From contig NC_088295.1 of NCBI RefSeq assembly GCF_032854445.1, forward strand, positions 86,945,836-87,009,835: 64,000 nt of DNA, given 5' to 3'. Both the position numbers and the translations under genes were made by a program. Below the pieces are notes generated by a model. It made no database searches. It was not told where the DNA came from and saw nothing but the letters and a program-made list of their open reading frames with translations. How positions within the stretch are numbered: the first letter of the stretch is position 1; the number at the start of each line of letters is the position of its first letter. The DNA is from Liolophura sinensis (Eukaryota; Mollusca; Polyplacophora; Chitonida; Chitonidae). Below are positions 36,501 to 47,559 of the stretch, piece by piece.

Positions 36501-37589
36501 ATTCTCTTAAGATACAAATTTAATGTATCAGAAGGGAAAGTAAATTTCTGATTGAAATTCGCATGAAGTTATCAGTAACAGAGTACATAAATGTGTGCCC
36601 ATCTGAGAAAACTAAACACACAAGAAAATAAAAATAGACTAGAAAGGCCAAACTTAAATACTGGATTAAAATAGATATGAAATCTGTCTTTCATATAAAA
36701 TTTAACAGCCTTTGGAATTTAAATGCCCGACATTTTGTACATGTGAAAACAAAAGAGGTATACAATGTTTTTTTTGCTGGGCACAAAAAAAGAAAAATGT
36801 TTAAGCAGAGTTAAAATGTCTTTAATTATAAAAAATTAGGAAAATTTAAATGATTTTATTGGAGTGTGCACTGTTATTGTGCCGGCCTGTAACTTAGACC
36901 TAGGTCATTCTGACATTTCATAACATAATTCTTCTGCATGATGGAATGTCCTCAATAATGTTGAGTAACTGCTCTTCCTATTCAACCAAAATTGTTTATT
37001 TCAACAGAAAAACTGAATTTAATCTTGGACGTTTGGGGAAAACGATGTCATAATACAACAAGCACAGGATCGGGAAAGGCAGTGACTAGCCACGACCAAC
37101 CTATGGAGCCCATACAGCAGCTAGTCACATGGTGGAGAGGCAAGGTCAATCAAGTGCACATTCATTGTGTAAGATGGCAGCCGGCGGATCCAGCGGAAAA
37201 TCGGCTCTACAAAACTAGCATCCATTTCAAGTTAACAAGGTGAGTTAACCATCATAAACGTGCGTAAACTTGCAATTAAGATGCCACTACACAATTTTAC
37301 ATCAATAACTACGCAGAATTAACGTGAATTTCACACAAAATAAACAAAATACCACCACGGCGAAAGAAGACTGAGAAACTACGACGCTTTGAGTTCACCT
37401 GCCGAGGTCGTGTTGAAATCACCAATTTTTACAATGAAATGGATACACTTGCAACCTTTGCCCCATGTCCTGAATGAAGTTAGCTGCTTGTTGTCTATAC
37501 GACAGCTCTTTGTCGCTGTCTATACCGCTTTTTCGGCTGGGGGTGTTCGAAATTTGTGACTTGGTGAAAAGCCATCGTTCCCCCGCCAT
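24549..37589 (-). CDS. CCNT1: Cyclin T, regulatory subunit of P-TEFb (complete, 10 exons, 857 aa)
   Basis: Partner of CDK9; P-TEFb phosphorylates RNA polymerase II and releases paused elongation. Exons: 37447-37589, 35469-35550, 35032-35160, 32564-32624, 32078-32140, 30158-30203, 27777-27867, 27188-27260, 26601-26674 and 24549-26360, totalling 2574 nt with all phases closing. The first cyclin box holds [33 protein letters not shown] and [18 protein letters not shown]. The second holds [23 protein letters not shown] and [16 protein letters not shown]. Residues 255 onward are disordered: a basic [13 protein letters not shown] segment, a His-rich [12 protein letters not shown] at about 504-515 (the same place as the CTD-binding His tract of human cyclin T1), Gln-rich [10 protein letters not shown], and a proline run to the stop. 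T1 versus T2 is unresolved; invertebrates usually have one. MAGERWLF was chosen as start from the human MEGERK start. Intron 1 looks U12-type. Confidence 0.94.
24552..24620 (-). repeat. Proline-codon run at the very C-terminus of cyclin T
   Basis: Plus-strand GGTGGTGGGGGAGG-type sequence encodes, in reverse, an unbroken run of about 15 prolines ending Pro-Phe-stop. It is preceded by a looser Pro/Leu-rich tract ([16 protein letters not shown]). It is coding and in frame, yet simple-sequence-like. Confidence 0.85.
34753..35003 (-). mobile_element. SINE family A-like copy, antisense to the plus strand, abutting cyclin T exon 3
   Basis: Reverse tail CTTGGGGTTTTACGTCGTAC, AACAATTTTTCAGTCATATT; body TGTGTCTTCTTGTGGCAGGG; then a tRNA-like head in reverse (GGTTTGGTCCCAGG, GATGCTCTAACAATTAGGCT). 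The head ends about 30 bases from the exon 3 splice donor at 35032. Because the gene is also on the minus strand, the SINE is in sense orientation relative to cyclin T. Confidence 0.75.
35551..37446 (-). other. Probable U12-type (minor spliceosome) intron 1 of cyclin T
   Basis: The exon 1/2 join must be phase 2, because the phase-0 reading gives an immediate stop. This puts the donor at GT|GTATCCATTT, one base off the U12 consensus GTATCCTTT. The acceptor side has CTCCTTAAC (plus-strand GTTAAGGAG, 35560-35568), a textbook U12 branch site, about 10 bases before the AG. There is no long polypyrimidine tract, also as expected. Confidence 0.75.
37130..37226 (+). other. Possible plus-strand first exon in cyclin T intron 1
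   Basis: GTAAGATGGCAGCCGGCGGA has a good Kozak context but the frame stops after 14 codons ([14 protein letters not shown]). A strong donor, AACAAG|GTGAGT, follows at 37226/37227. It could be a non-coding leader exon of a divergent or antisense transcript, perhaps of KANSL2, but nothing proves transcription. Confidence 0.25.
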
Positions 37590-38636
37590 TACCCAGCACA
37601 GAGACACACAGACAGCTTCAAGTACGCAAGCGCAGAACGGGTAATGGTCTTCACGTTGTGCGAAAACTCTTGTGTTGATTAGTCAAAATGCTGTAGAAAG
37701 TAATTTTGGTAGTTGGTGTTTTTGTAGCGTTACTCATTAAAAAATAAAGGGGTATTTTTTTTTACCTTATACGACGAATTATGAATTCTTTTTCATAAAT
37801 TGTATTTGTGACCTAGATTTAGCGCTACATCACGCAGACACCTTGGACTTCGGTTGGGTGAGGGCTTGGTTGGTTAGGTCGGTGCCAAGTTGTTCGCTAC
37901 TCAGAAGAAAATTAACCCGTTATCACAATCCCAATATAATCAGTTTTATTTCTACAATAGAATTTAGTGTACGGCGATGATGGTACGCTCACAAACGCAT
38001 TTCAGACGGCGTAAAACCAAAACCGTCTAGTCTACCAACTTTGCTTTAACCTGGCATAGGGTGAGTTCTCCCTGAACTTAAGCGCTCGCAGAGCTCAGTC
38101 AAAGTTTTGCTCTTCTGCATATATTCTCAATAAAACTCGCATATTGTTTGGTCGTTGACCTGCCTTTTTAGATAAGCATGCAACTTGGGTGTTTAAAAAC
38201 TTCCAATTGTGAATTTATTTTGTGGTTTGCCTCTGTTATTGTGTTCAAATATAATTAAGAGCACTGTAAATGTTGGATTTCGTGGTCAACTCGCTACCGT
38301 TTGCACAGCCATCACATACCATGCACAGACTTGGCAAAAAGTTCGAATCGAAACATAGCATACAATCGTTTGATTTTTTTGTTTGGAAAGATTTAAAAAA
38401 TTCAGCAGTTTTATTTAAGTATGGGTAAGAGTGGTAATTTGAATAAGTAGTACAGCTCAAACTACATCAGAATTACACAAGTCTCATCGAACCCTTCATG
38501 GACGTACAATTCAGCCCCGATAACACTCAAAAAGTACTAGTAACAATCCTTGTGTGACTTTCTTCACAATGCTACCAATAATCACACAGCCTTGATATTG
38601 ATTGAATGTTTTGATTCTTTTGTTTATAGGCTAACC
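37590..38636. promoter_or_regulatory. Divergent promoter region between cyclin T and KANSL2
   Basis: The ATG codons of the minus-strand cyclin T and the plus-strand KANSL2 lie 1.05 kb apart, facing away from each other. A good plus-strand donor (CATAGG|GTGAGTTC at 38060/38061) and an acceptor (TTTGTTTATAG at 38619-38629) suggest a KANSL2 5' UTR intron inside it. No clear TATA box was identified. Bidirectional use is inferred from geometry. Confidence 0.5.
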
Positions 38637-41600
38637 ATGTTGCGAACTCGTCAGCCCTTCATTAGACGGAACCGTGTGCCCACAGAAGGCATTGGTCTGT
38701 TCTGTAACTACTCACATAGAGCCTGTATGCAGCATAGACTCGATGGCTTTGACTATTGTCTCAAGCATATTCTGGAAGATAAAACCAGTCCATATAAGCA
38801 GTGCAGTTATATTTCTACCAAAACAAACAGGCGATGTGGAAATGCTGCACCCAGAGCTGATAGAAGGGAGGGGTACGTTCATTAATACCAATACATTCGC
38901 CTTTTCACGAGCAATTGTAAGTATGACACTCACCCTATGAGATGATTGTGAATCTAGCCAAATATCAGGAGAACTTGGTTTTGATTCACAATAAACTTAA
39001 TGAATGGGGCACAGTGTGTTTCTCTCCTTCTGTAAGGCTGATTTTATCTTGATGACTTGTTGTTGTTGTTTTTTTTTTAAATGTCAAATTGAAAATAGTA
39101 GACTTCAGTTTCTTGTGGTTTCTGCTGGTATCCTTTAGTTATGTATAACTGTATAAAGATAAGTATTTATTTGTCCTCCCAGTAACGTGTGGTTGATTGT
39201 GGATTTCCCTCGCTCTGACTGGTTTCTTTCCACAATATTTCTGGATGCCATCTTATAAGTGAAATATTCTTGAGTACATCGTTAAGCACCAATCAAATAA
39301 GTAAATTATTTGCTTATCATCTATAGGTATTGCTTTGAGCACTCACGGAAGTCCTGCTTATTGAGACAACAGACGAGTAGAAAAAGACGTCCTAACGAAA
39401 CAGCTGAAAGTCTTCTGGCAGAACTTAATCACTATAGTCCAGCCAAGGAAGGCCATTCAGATGTGAACATTGCCAAACTATTGGGGGAGAGCTTAGCCAG
39501 CAGAATTCTCGGTATAACCAACTTGATTTGTTACCTTTGTAAATGGGTAATGATATATAGCCATCTTTTGAGCTGTAAATCTTTGTTAATGTGCAATATA
39601 TGTAATAGATTTAGGTTGCTGAATTGTGGTCATACATGTATGTACATTATTCACCATGTAGTTAAGAAAAAAAACATGACTTATGCTGTATATCTGTTGA
39701 GTTCGCTAACCTGTGAGCAGCTTATCTGCTAGGATCCAGCTCCATCACATCTGTGATTTAGTATGTTACCTGGAGCTTTGATACAAATGGTGGTGTGGTT
39801 TGTGTATTTCAGATTATGGTAGTTCCAGTGAGGATTCTGACAGTGAGTTGCCTCTGGTGGAGCAGGCATGGCGAGGTGATGGGGAGAGCGATGCAGAAAG
39901 CATTGATAGTGAACAGGAAGATCCACTGAAGTAAGATCACTACTCTGATAAAAAGAGAATTTAGCATGCCAGTGGAATAGAAATTTTAGTTATAATATAG
40001 CTTTCAAGGACAACAGTGTTGGGAATCGGCTCTGTGAACAATGTATAATGTGAAGAAAATGAAAATGGATGTTCTGGATTTGAAACCTAGACTATCGGGT
40101 ATCACGTACAACGGGACTACCAGTAGTACAATAGGCAGCCATAGAGATTATGTGGCTTTGATCTTCCATTCGTAGCTGAAAACAACAGACAGAGCTTTTG
40201 ATACCTTTCTCAAACTTTATGTAATGGTCAGTCTAGAAGAATATAAGATTGTAGACCAATTAATGCATTAGTTCTTAAGAAAAAAACATTTAAAGGTGAA
40301 GACAGCACCTGGCTAAAAAATATTTCAATCAAAAGCAGGAAATTCAAGCTTTTTAAAAAGAATCAAACTTTATTATTTTAATGAGATTTCAACGAATAAC
40401 ATGTAGAACAAAATGACATTACTGCACAAGCAACTGGTTTGAATTGAAGCAGCCATCTTGAGAATTTTATCCAACCAAACGCAGTGCTATCAGATTGTGC
40501 GGTCCAAGGTGTGACATAGTCTTTGCTGATTCATTTCATGAAGTGTCATGTGATAACACACCCAGGAGCCTCTCACTAATGCGGTCACTGTGAGTCCTCT
40601 CGGGCTGTACATGGGAAGGCCTTCAAGCAACCTGCGGATGGTCCTTGGTTTCCTCCGGGCTCTGGCCGGTTTCCTCCCACCATAATGCTGGCCGCCGTCG
40701 TATAAGTAAAATATGGCAGTAGTACTATGTAAAACACCAATCAAATAAAATAAATAAATCATATGATAACACAGCACTACTGCATCAGACATCATTTTTA
40801 GATCATTTCCAGCGACTTATTTATGTGTAGCCGAAGGGCCATTTCACAAAGTGTTTTGGGCAGTTTTGTATCATTTACAGAATGCCACACGTAAATTTAG
40901 TTGATTTACAAGCCGTGTAATATTCAACGATTGTATCACAAATGGAGTCATACAGCAGCATGTCATCATGGCCCAAATCGCATTCATCTCCCCAACAGAC
41001 CTTAGGCCTACTTAGTCACACTGTTCAAATTATACAAATACATTTTTTGTCGTTCATTTTAGTGTTTAGTCAGCAGTTTCTAAATAACAAGTATCAGAGT
41101 AGTGCAAAATTCATTAGTTACTGAAGGTTTTTGGAAATGAGAAGACGGCATCTCACAATGCTTAAAGTTAATTAAATCTAATGATATAAATTTCTTTTTA
41201 GATTTTATTATAACTGAAGAATTCAAATTTTCCTTCCTTGTCTTTCTGGCATACAAACCATTTTTTTTTTTTTTGTAAAATATTATTGAAATGCAGTGAT
41301 CAAGCCGAGGTGCTTTCTCTGATATCCAGTACAATATTGATGCATAAAATCCAGCGACAGTCGAATGTCTAGATCAGCCTAAGCGGTGCTTAGATTTATT
41401 TCCAAGTCTTTCAGAATTGAGCATGAATCTAGTTGGAGTCCTGTTTTAATTTTGAAAACATTTAGTAGGGGTCAAAATCACCAGCACAACCCTTCAGAAG
41501 GCTAAGACCTGAACCAGGAATGCCACGCTCATGCATCTGCAGGCTGTTTGAACAGGGTCGCTGGAGTTTCTTGTTATTGATATGGTAGCCCAACTGTATC

Positions 41601-44600
41601 AATAGCTTAAGCAGTGGAAGAAATATTCTTTCATTATGTCCAATTTCCGAGAAAACCATATTTATTAATTGGGTGTTCATCTGACCATTGAGCAGAAAAT
41701 ATCTTAGACGTTAGAGAGCTGGAGCAAACGTGACATCACCTTGCTCTCGGTGCTGAAACTGTGTAAAGATTAAGCTCCACTGAATTTTTACTGGGTGGAA
41801 AAAAAACTGGTTTAAGATGCCAGTTTAAGATACTTTGAATGGTTGTCTTTCAGTGGACATAAATATTAAGTCAAATGCTGTCTTTAACTTTAAAATAAAT
41901 TTCTGTTTTTTTTTTAGTCGTGAAACTCAAAATGGCTGCCAAACCGCGTGATCAGCTTTACCTCCTATTTTCATGACACTCCTCCTAGGCTTGCCCTAAA
42001 ACATACCTAAGTTTCACTAAAATGTGATGGAATTTACTACCACTTTGAGTGGGAACAAAATTTGCATAAATTTCATGCAGTCTTACACACAGCCTGAATG
42101 TTAAATTTTAAAAGTTTCTTGGCAATGGTGTGGAAACCACTACTTGAATAGGAATAATTCTTTGAAATTCATAATCCAGAGGTCAAGAAGGTCTCGGAAT
42201 TGTTTGTGGCTTTGCTGTAAGTCGTTGTTGTTCACCATAATAACCTGTAAATGTGGATGTGTCTTTTGGTCATGACAGGCATGCTGGTATCTACACTGCG
42301 GAAGAAGTGACGTTGATCATGAAAGACAAGTTGATTCGTCTCCAGTCCCTTTACATTGAGCAGTTTAAACGACTTCAGCACATACTGAAGGAGAAACGAC
42401 GGAAGTTCCTTCATACTACAAAATTGGACAAGGATAGCCATGGTGCGTTGTCATAAAGTTCAGCATCATTGAAAGCTTAAGACCCACCTCCGCTGAAATG
42501 CTCATGAATGTGGAGTAAAGATGCTGCTCATCAGGAACTGTTAGGTTGTGCAGTTCAATTCTAAAGTTGTATGGTTGTCGAGGATTGGGGACCAACGTTG
42601 ATCAGTTGAGTTGTGTCTTGAGCTCGCATGCCGAGCTTCAGACTTTAGCAGCTCGTAACTCTCCAGTGCAATGTTTGCCATGCATGATTCTCCATCTCTG
42701 TCTCTGGAGATCTCTTTCAAGATTCCCCATGCCTCTACCACTCTTGGATGTCTTGACAGCAGTTGACAGCATCCTTAGAGCTATTTAGGTTGTCTTGTGT
42801 TCAGCTTATTGAAGATGACTTACCTTCAACCAGTGTTGCGTACGCACGTTTGAAGTGTGTGGGATAGCTTGTCAGATACATCCACAACCCCAGTGGTTTA
42901 CACCCATCGCTGTTGTTCCCTCCCAGCATGGATCTTACTAACATCTTATGTTCTTAATGTATTCTTGAATACACCATTCAGTCTGCCTTTTTTGTGCATA
43001 AGTATAACTATAACCACTGACTTCTGTTAAACATCAGTGTAAGCTGTAGTGCTCTTAAAGGGCTCCAAAATCATAAAAGTTGAATATTCATCATGAGCAG
43101 AAACCTAATTAAGATTAAGAGAAATATAGTTTCAAAGTATATGTATTATTGATCAGTTTAAAAACTTCCAATATGTCCATTTCAGTAGCTCTTTTCGCTG
43201 AATTTTGCTAAAATTTTTTCTCCCAAATTGCAGCCCCTAACTTTCCCAAAGGCGACTTGGAAACTCAAAGCAAACTGGCCAAGTTGGCTGCTCTTAAGAG
43301 ATACCATCAAAGGCATGGCAAGGTATGGTTTATTTGAATTTATCAGTTACAAGTTACATCTTTGAAAGTGTGGTCTGCAGTCCTTGTTGAAATGTATCAC
43401 ATTCGTTTTAGAGTGGTGTGAAATCTTGATCATTCTGATTACAGGGGGCTTCTGTGGCCAAGGGGGTTAGCATGCCAGCATGGCGCAATGACCCAGTAGC
43501 CTCGCACCAATACGTTCGCTATGAGTTCAAATCCAGCTCATGCGGGGAAGGTCTGGCAGCTGTCTGTGGATGGTGGTGGGTTTTCCCAGAGCACGTCGTG
43601 AAACACAAATGAAAACAAATCTGATTAGTAATATATGACAGGAAAAGATTAGCACTAGATGTGCTGTTGTCTTGAATGTTTGTCCCCGATGAGGTAACAG
43701 AAGAACCAAGATGATGGTGACTGTTAGCTCGCTGTGCTATTGTCTGAAACATGAGTGTCTGATGGTGACAGAGAGGCCAAGATGATGATCTAGCATTCAA
43801 CCATTGCTGAACATTATGCTTCAGTTTTGTAGTGGTGGCTTTTGTAGATGAGAGCAGTGCTAACCAAGTTATCACGGACGTCAGAGAGAGCACCTCATCT
43901 TTATTAAACATGGCATTTCACTAATTTTACTGGATTATATAAAAGAAAACAGAAGAAAGCATCCCTTTATATGCGAGAAAGACAAAGGGGAAAATTTAAA
44001 TTCTTCATTTCTAATAAATTCAGAGAAAAAATATTAAGTCTTAAGATTTAATTTATTTTAAGCATTGTCCCATTAGATGCTGTGTTCGCATTCCTATAAA
44101 TCTTCAGCGTCCGTAATGAATTTTTCACTGACTATGATATTTTGTTATTTAGCAACTGCAGGCTGACGAAACACTAACATGAACGACAAAAATGTATTGT
44201 ATAACTTAAACAGCATGTCTAAGTATGCCCACACAGTCTACTGGGGAGATAACTGACAGTATGCTGCTGTCTGATATAATTTGTGATACAGTCGTTGAAT
44301 ATTACACGGCTTGTAAATGAACTGATTTACGTCTGTGGTGGTTTGTAAATGATACAGACCTGTCCCACAACACTGTGAAATTGTCCTTCGGTTACACATA
44401 AATAAACTGTTGTAAACGATCTAAAAATAATGTCTAATGCAGTAGTTCTGTGTTATGTCACTTCATGGAATGAATGGGTAAAGGCTACATAACAGGTTAT
44501 GCCGTGCAACCTGGTAGCAACGTGTTTGATCGGATAAAAGTTATTTGTGCAGTATTGTAATTTTTTTCTACATTTTATTCGGTGAAATCTTATTGAAATA

Positions 44601-47441
44601 AGTATGATGTTTTTTAGAAAGGTAGAATATACTGCTTTTGATGGAAATATTATTTGTCCAGGTGCTGCCTTGTCCTTAAAAAAAACAACAAAAAAACAAG
44701 TGGTATATAGTGGTGAGAATTGGAACTTGCAGCAATCCCTGTGCATATATTTCGACGAAAGGTAAAATGACCACATAAAGTTTGTTACAGTATGGCTGAA
44801 ATGTTGCCAAAATGGCGTTTATTCATTCCACACAGAGGAGTTTATTTTGTTTATATTCCGCTTTCTTACAAGACTGCTTGAATGTGTCTCGATGAGGGAT
44901 TGCATGGAATATGTTTTTTGGTGTTGTAGGAAGCATTACTACAGAGACAGTCAAAGGAGAGGCGAGTAGCAGTCTCAGAGGGGCAGAGCTACAGACCTAC
45001 CCCAGTGCCCATGTGTACTCACACATCTGGAGGGACAAGGTGTCAGGCACCAGCACTACCTCTCACCAAATTCTGTGCTCACCGCATCCTTTTTGTTCCA
45101 TACTTTTAAGACTACATCTTAGAAATCTGGGAGATGTCAAGGGTCAGATGTGCTTAAAAAGTGAATTTCAGCAATCAAACATAAAGTATTACCAGAAATA
45201 TTGCTAGAGGAAATATTCTGGATTATTGACAAAGTGATAGCTGGAAAAAAAATGTATTAGAAATTTAATTATGTCATCAATGGTACACATAAGAAAGCAA
45301 TCACATTACAGTATTGAATTTTTGATTGTATCCAACCATGCAATGCTTCCAGTGAAACTTGTAGAAGAAATGGAACTGCAAAGTTCATGGCAATTTCAAC
45401 TTGTTACCACATTAATGATGAAAATTGCAGTTTTGCACAATATCTCAGCCGTTTGTGCCCAAGATATACAAGCGTCGTTCCAGAGAAACTGGCATGGCAC
45501 AAAATAAAATGAAAACATATTCTGGTAGTGTTAATATTGTGGCTTTGACAGCCTTTAAATGACTGTTGTTGTTTGTCCTGTCCCACATTGACATGGTCTT
45601 TGGCAACACTCTAATTGATGTACTTCTTTGCATTGAGGTTGACTTGTAAAGAAGTCTATTTTGATCATGCTTAACAATGTTCACGTCATTTAATAAAAAG
45701 TAGCCCTTTAAATTTTATCCTGCACTCATTCCCACCTATATGACATATCAGACAGGATGTGATTTGATGCCCATTGAATTGCCAGGACGTGCTAATTTGT
45801 GGATGTGTGGGTCTGCGAGTAGGTGGATTTCAGTCAGAATTGGGTAATGGGGGGACTCTTTGATATAGTTTAATGGTACCAAACAGAATTTTAAATGTGG
45901 ATTCTTTGCTCTAAAACATGATTGCATCATCCGTCAGATTCAGCACATGCATGCGATGCACAGCGAAGTGGTTACATGTATTGTCATGAATTCAAATGCA
46001 TTGGTGCACATGTGCAATCATTATATCACACCCTGAGTGCACTGGAGCTGTGAGCAACATTGCACTGTAACCCTTGAGTTGACTATACAAGTAGTTACCA
46101 CGAGGTTTTACGCTGTGAAATATGTTCTGTACTGTTCAGTGGAAGTTTTGCAGAGTTAATTGTTTAAGATTATGCCTTGTGTTGAGAGAGTTATTACTGT
46201 GAGCTGTTTTCTTTGTGAACCTTAACTGTGTGCAGATGTGATGGATGACCCCCATCAGGTACTGTTTCAGTCTTGTGGGTTTGCCCAAGGAGAGTGTGGG
46301 AGACCAGTCACTGTCTTCAGGAGTCCACAGCTCTGTAATGTGCATCTACCCTTGGCTGAACCCATCCCCCACACAGTACAGGACTCTGAGGTAGGTACAT
46401 AAACTTAGTATGGCTAACACCTTTTCAGAATTGTCTCGGTGACTCAGTATGTTTTGACTAACAAAATCAGAAAGGTTGTCAGACACCTGTCCAGGTGTGG
46501 TGTTTTTCCTCTGGACTCCGTGTGTCAATATGAAGTGGTTTTCTCTGAGCTATGTGGGTAAAGGTGTGGTTGTTTCCAATGGGTTATAATGAAGTGATTT
46601 TATGTGGTCAATTTGATGTGTTTTCTTCCATCCATAATCAAGACTGCCATCATGCCAGTGATACATTCTGTAGGACCAACAAAAAAAATTCAAGACTAGT
46701 GTACATTCGCATAATCTGTTTCCTTTACAGGAGCAAAGCACTCGTGATACAGAGATTCTGTTGGCAGAGAACACCATGGAGACTTCAGTGCAGTCAGAGC
46801 TCTCTGCTGTAGATGACACTGGGTTACAGTTGCTGGCAGCTCAGTCTTCCATCCTCTCGGCAGTTTCCATTGCATCGGATGCCCTCTCTGCGTCATCAGA
46901 CACACTGTCGGCAACAATGGAGGAACCGTACATGTCCTCTGATGTTCCATCTGCGTCTTCGGATATGGCACCTAATCTGGCAGACATACCACCCACAGGA
47001 GCAGAATCACCATCAGCTTTAGAGGAAACCACCTCACAGTCTGATATGTTGTCAGTAGAGATGCCAGCAGAATTCTCTGTTTCATCTATGGGAGAATCAG
47101 CTGCTGCATTTCCGTCATTGCCAGTTGCCTCATCATCATCAAGTGTCCTAAGCAGTATAGCCAAGGTCATGGGAGGGACAGTGGCTGCTGGACATCCAGA
47201 GGTACTGGATGAGCCGCAACACAGTCCCAGTACATCCACTTCTCAGTCCAACTCGGACAGTTTTCTCAAACCATTGCCTCTAAGTTCTGCTGTGACCTCT
47301 TCCACACTCACTAACTCCAACAGTCCTAGTCACCCAGCTGGTGTGAGCCCCCAGTTCCAGCCAAGCTTAGCCTCAAGACCATCTCATGTGGTGACCAGTG
47401 ATGCTGCTGCTTTGGAAGATTCCCAGAATACTCAAGGGTAA
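38637..47441 (+). CDS. KANSL2: KANSL2, KAT8 regulatory NSL complex subunit 2 (complete, 8 coding exons, 603 aa)
   Basis: Nuclear scaffold subunit of the NSL complex, which directs KAT8/MOF acetylation of histone H4. Exons: 38637-38872, 39327-39511, 39813-39930, 42279-42442, 43234-43322, 44930-45083, 46236-46390 and 46731-47441, totalling 1812 nt with all phases closing. Two Cys/His-rich zinc-binding-like modules are visible. The first is [20 protein letters not shown]...CLKHILEDK...QCSYIS...CGNAAP...[10 protein letters not shown]. The second is [19 protein letters not shown]...FCAH...[12 protein letters not shown]...LCNVHL. Between them lie the acidic [14 protein letters not shown] and the helical [20 protein letters not shown], with [12 protein letters not shown] after; these match human KANSL2 closely. 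The C-terminal 237 residues are Ser-rich and unlike the shorter human tail (492 aa in total). Exon 6 lacks a GT donor and appears to end at a GC-AG U12-type intron. Cyclin T lies upstream, head to head. Confidence 0.95.
39175..39305 (+). mobile_element. SINE family B fragment in KANSL2 intron 1
   Basis: Body and tail only: CCAGTAACGTGTGGTTGATT, GTATACATCGTTAAGCACCA-like tail, then CAATCAAATAAGTAAAT. It ends about 20 bases before the KANSL2 exon starting at 39327, so the SINE tail lies next to the splice acceptor. Confidence 0.6.
40500..40757 (+). mobile_element. SINE family B, near full-length, in KANSL2 intron 3
   Basis: Contains the head remnant (ACCCAGGAGCCTCTCACTAA), the body (CATGGGAAGGCCTTCAAGCA, ACCTGCGGATGGTCCTTGGT, TAATGCTGGCCGCCGTCGTA) and the tail ACACCAATCAAATAAAATAA. 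Well preserved compared with the other copies. Confidence 0.8.
43446..43625 (+). mobile_element. SINE family B copy in KANSL2 intron 5
   Basis: The tRNA-like head is clear (GGCTTCTGTGGCCAAGGGGG, TTAGCATGCCAGCATGGCGC, B-box-like GAGTTCAAATCC), followed by the body GGGGAAGGTCTGGCAGCTGT. The tail is decayed to AACACAAATGAAAACAAAT. It starts 124 bases after the exon ending at 43322. Confidence 0.7.
45084..46235 (+). other. Probable U12-type intron 6 of KANSL2 with GC-AG termini
   Basis: The donor is ...GCTCACC|GCATCCTTTTT. Apart from C for T at position 2 it equals the U12 consensus GTATCCTTT. The acceptor side reads GAACCTTAACTGTGTGCAG|AT, with CCTTAAC as a perfect U12 branch-site core about 10 bases before the AG. 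The phase (1) and the aligned product [15 protein letters not shown] match human KANSL2 with no gap. The nearest GT (45095) is in the wrong phase, and an in-frame TAA follows at 45108. Confidence 0.8.
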
Positions 47442-47534
47442 AAGAGCTTGATGAAGTCAGGAGAGACTGCCAAAATATTCTTCACTTTCGTTCATTCAGT
47501 GTTTAATATCAGTTTGTGGGATCTTATTCATTTA

Positions 47535-47540
47535 AATAAA
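47535..47540 (+). terminator. Poly(A) signal of KANSL2
   Basis: Canonical AATAAA 94 bases after the KANSL2 stop codon. It is the first such hexamer downstream and lies in a suitable AT-rich context. Confidence 0.6.
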
Positions 47541-47559
47541 AAAATCAAGATCTCCTCAT

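Noticed and set aside
45084-45110. KANSL2 exon 6 running on to the GT at 45095, or a frame-breaking mutation here
   Set aside because: That donor leaves phase 0, which makes the next exon begin with an early stop; the GC boundary restores phase and homology, so the gene need not be broken.
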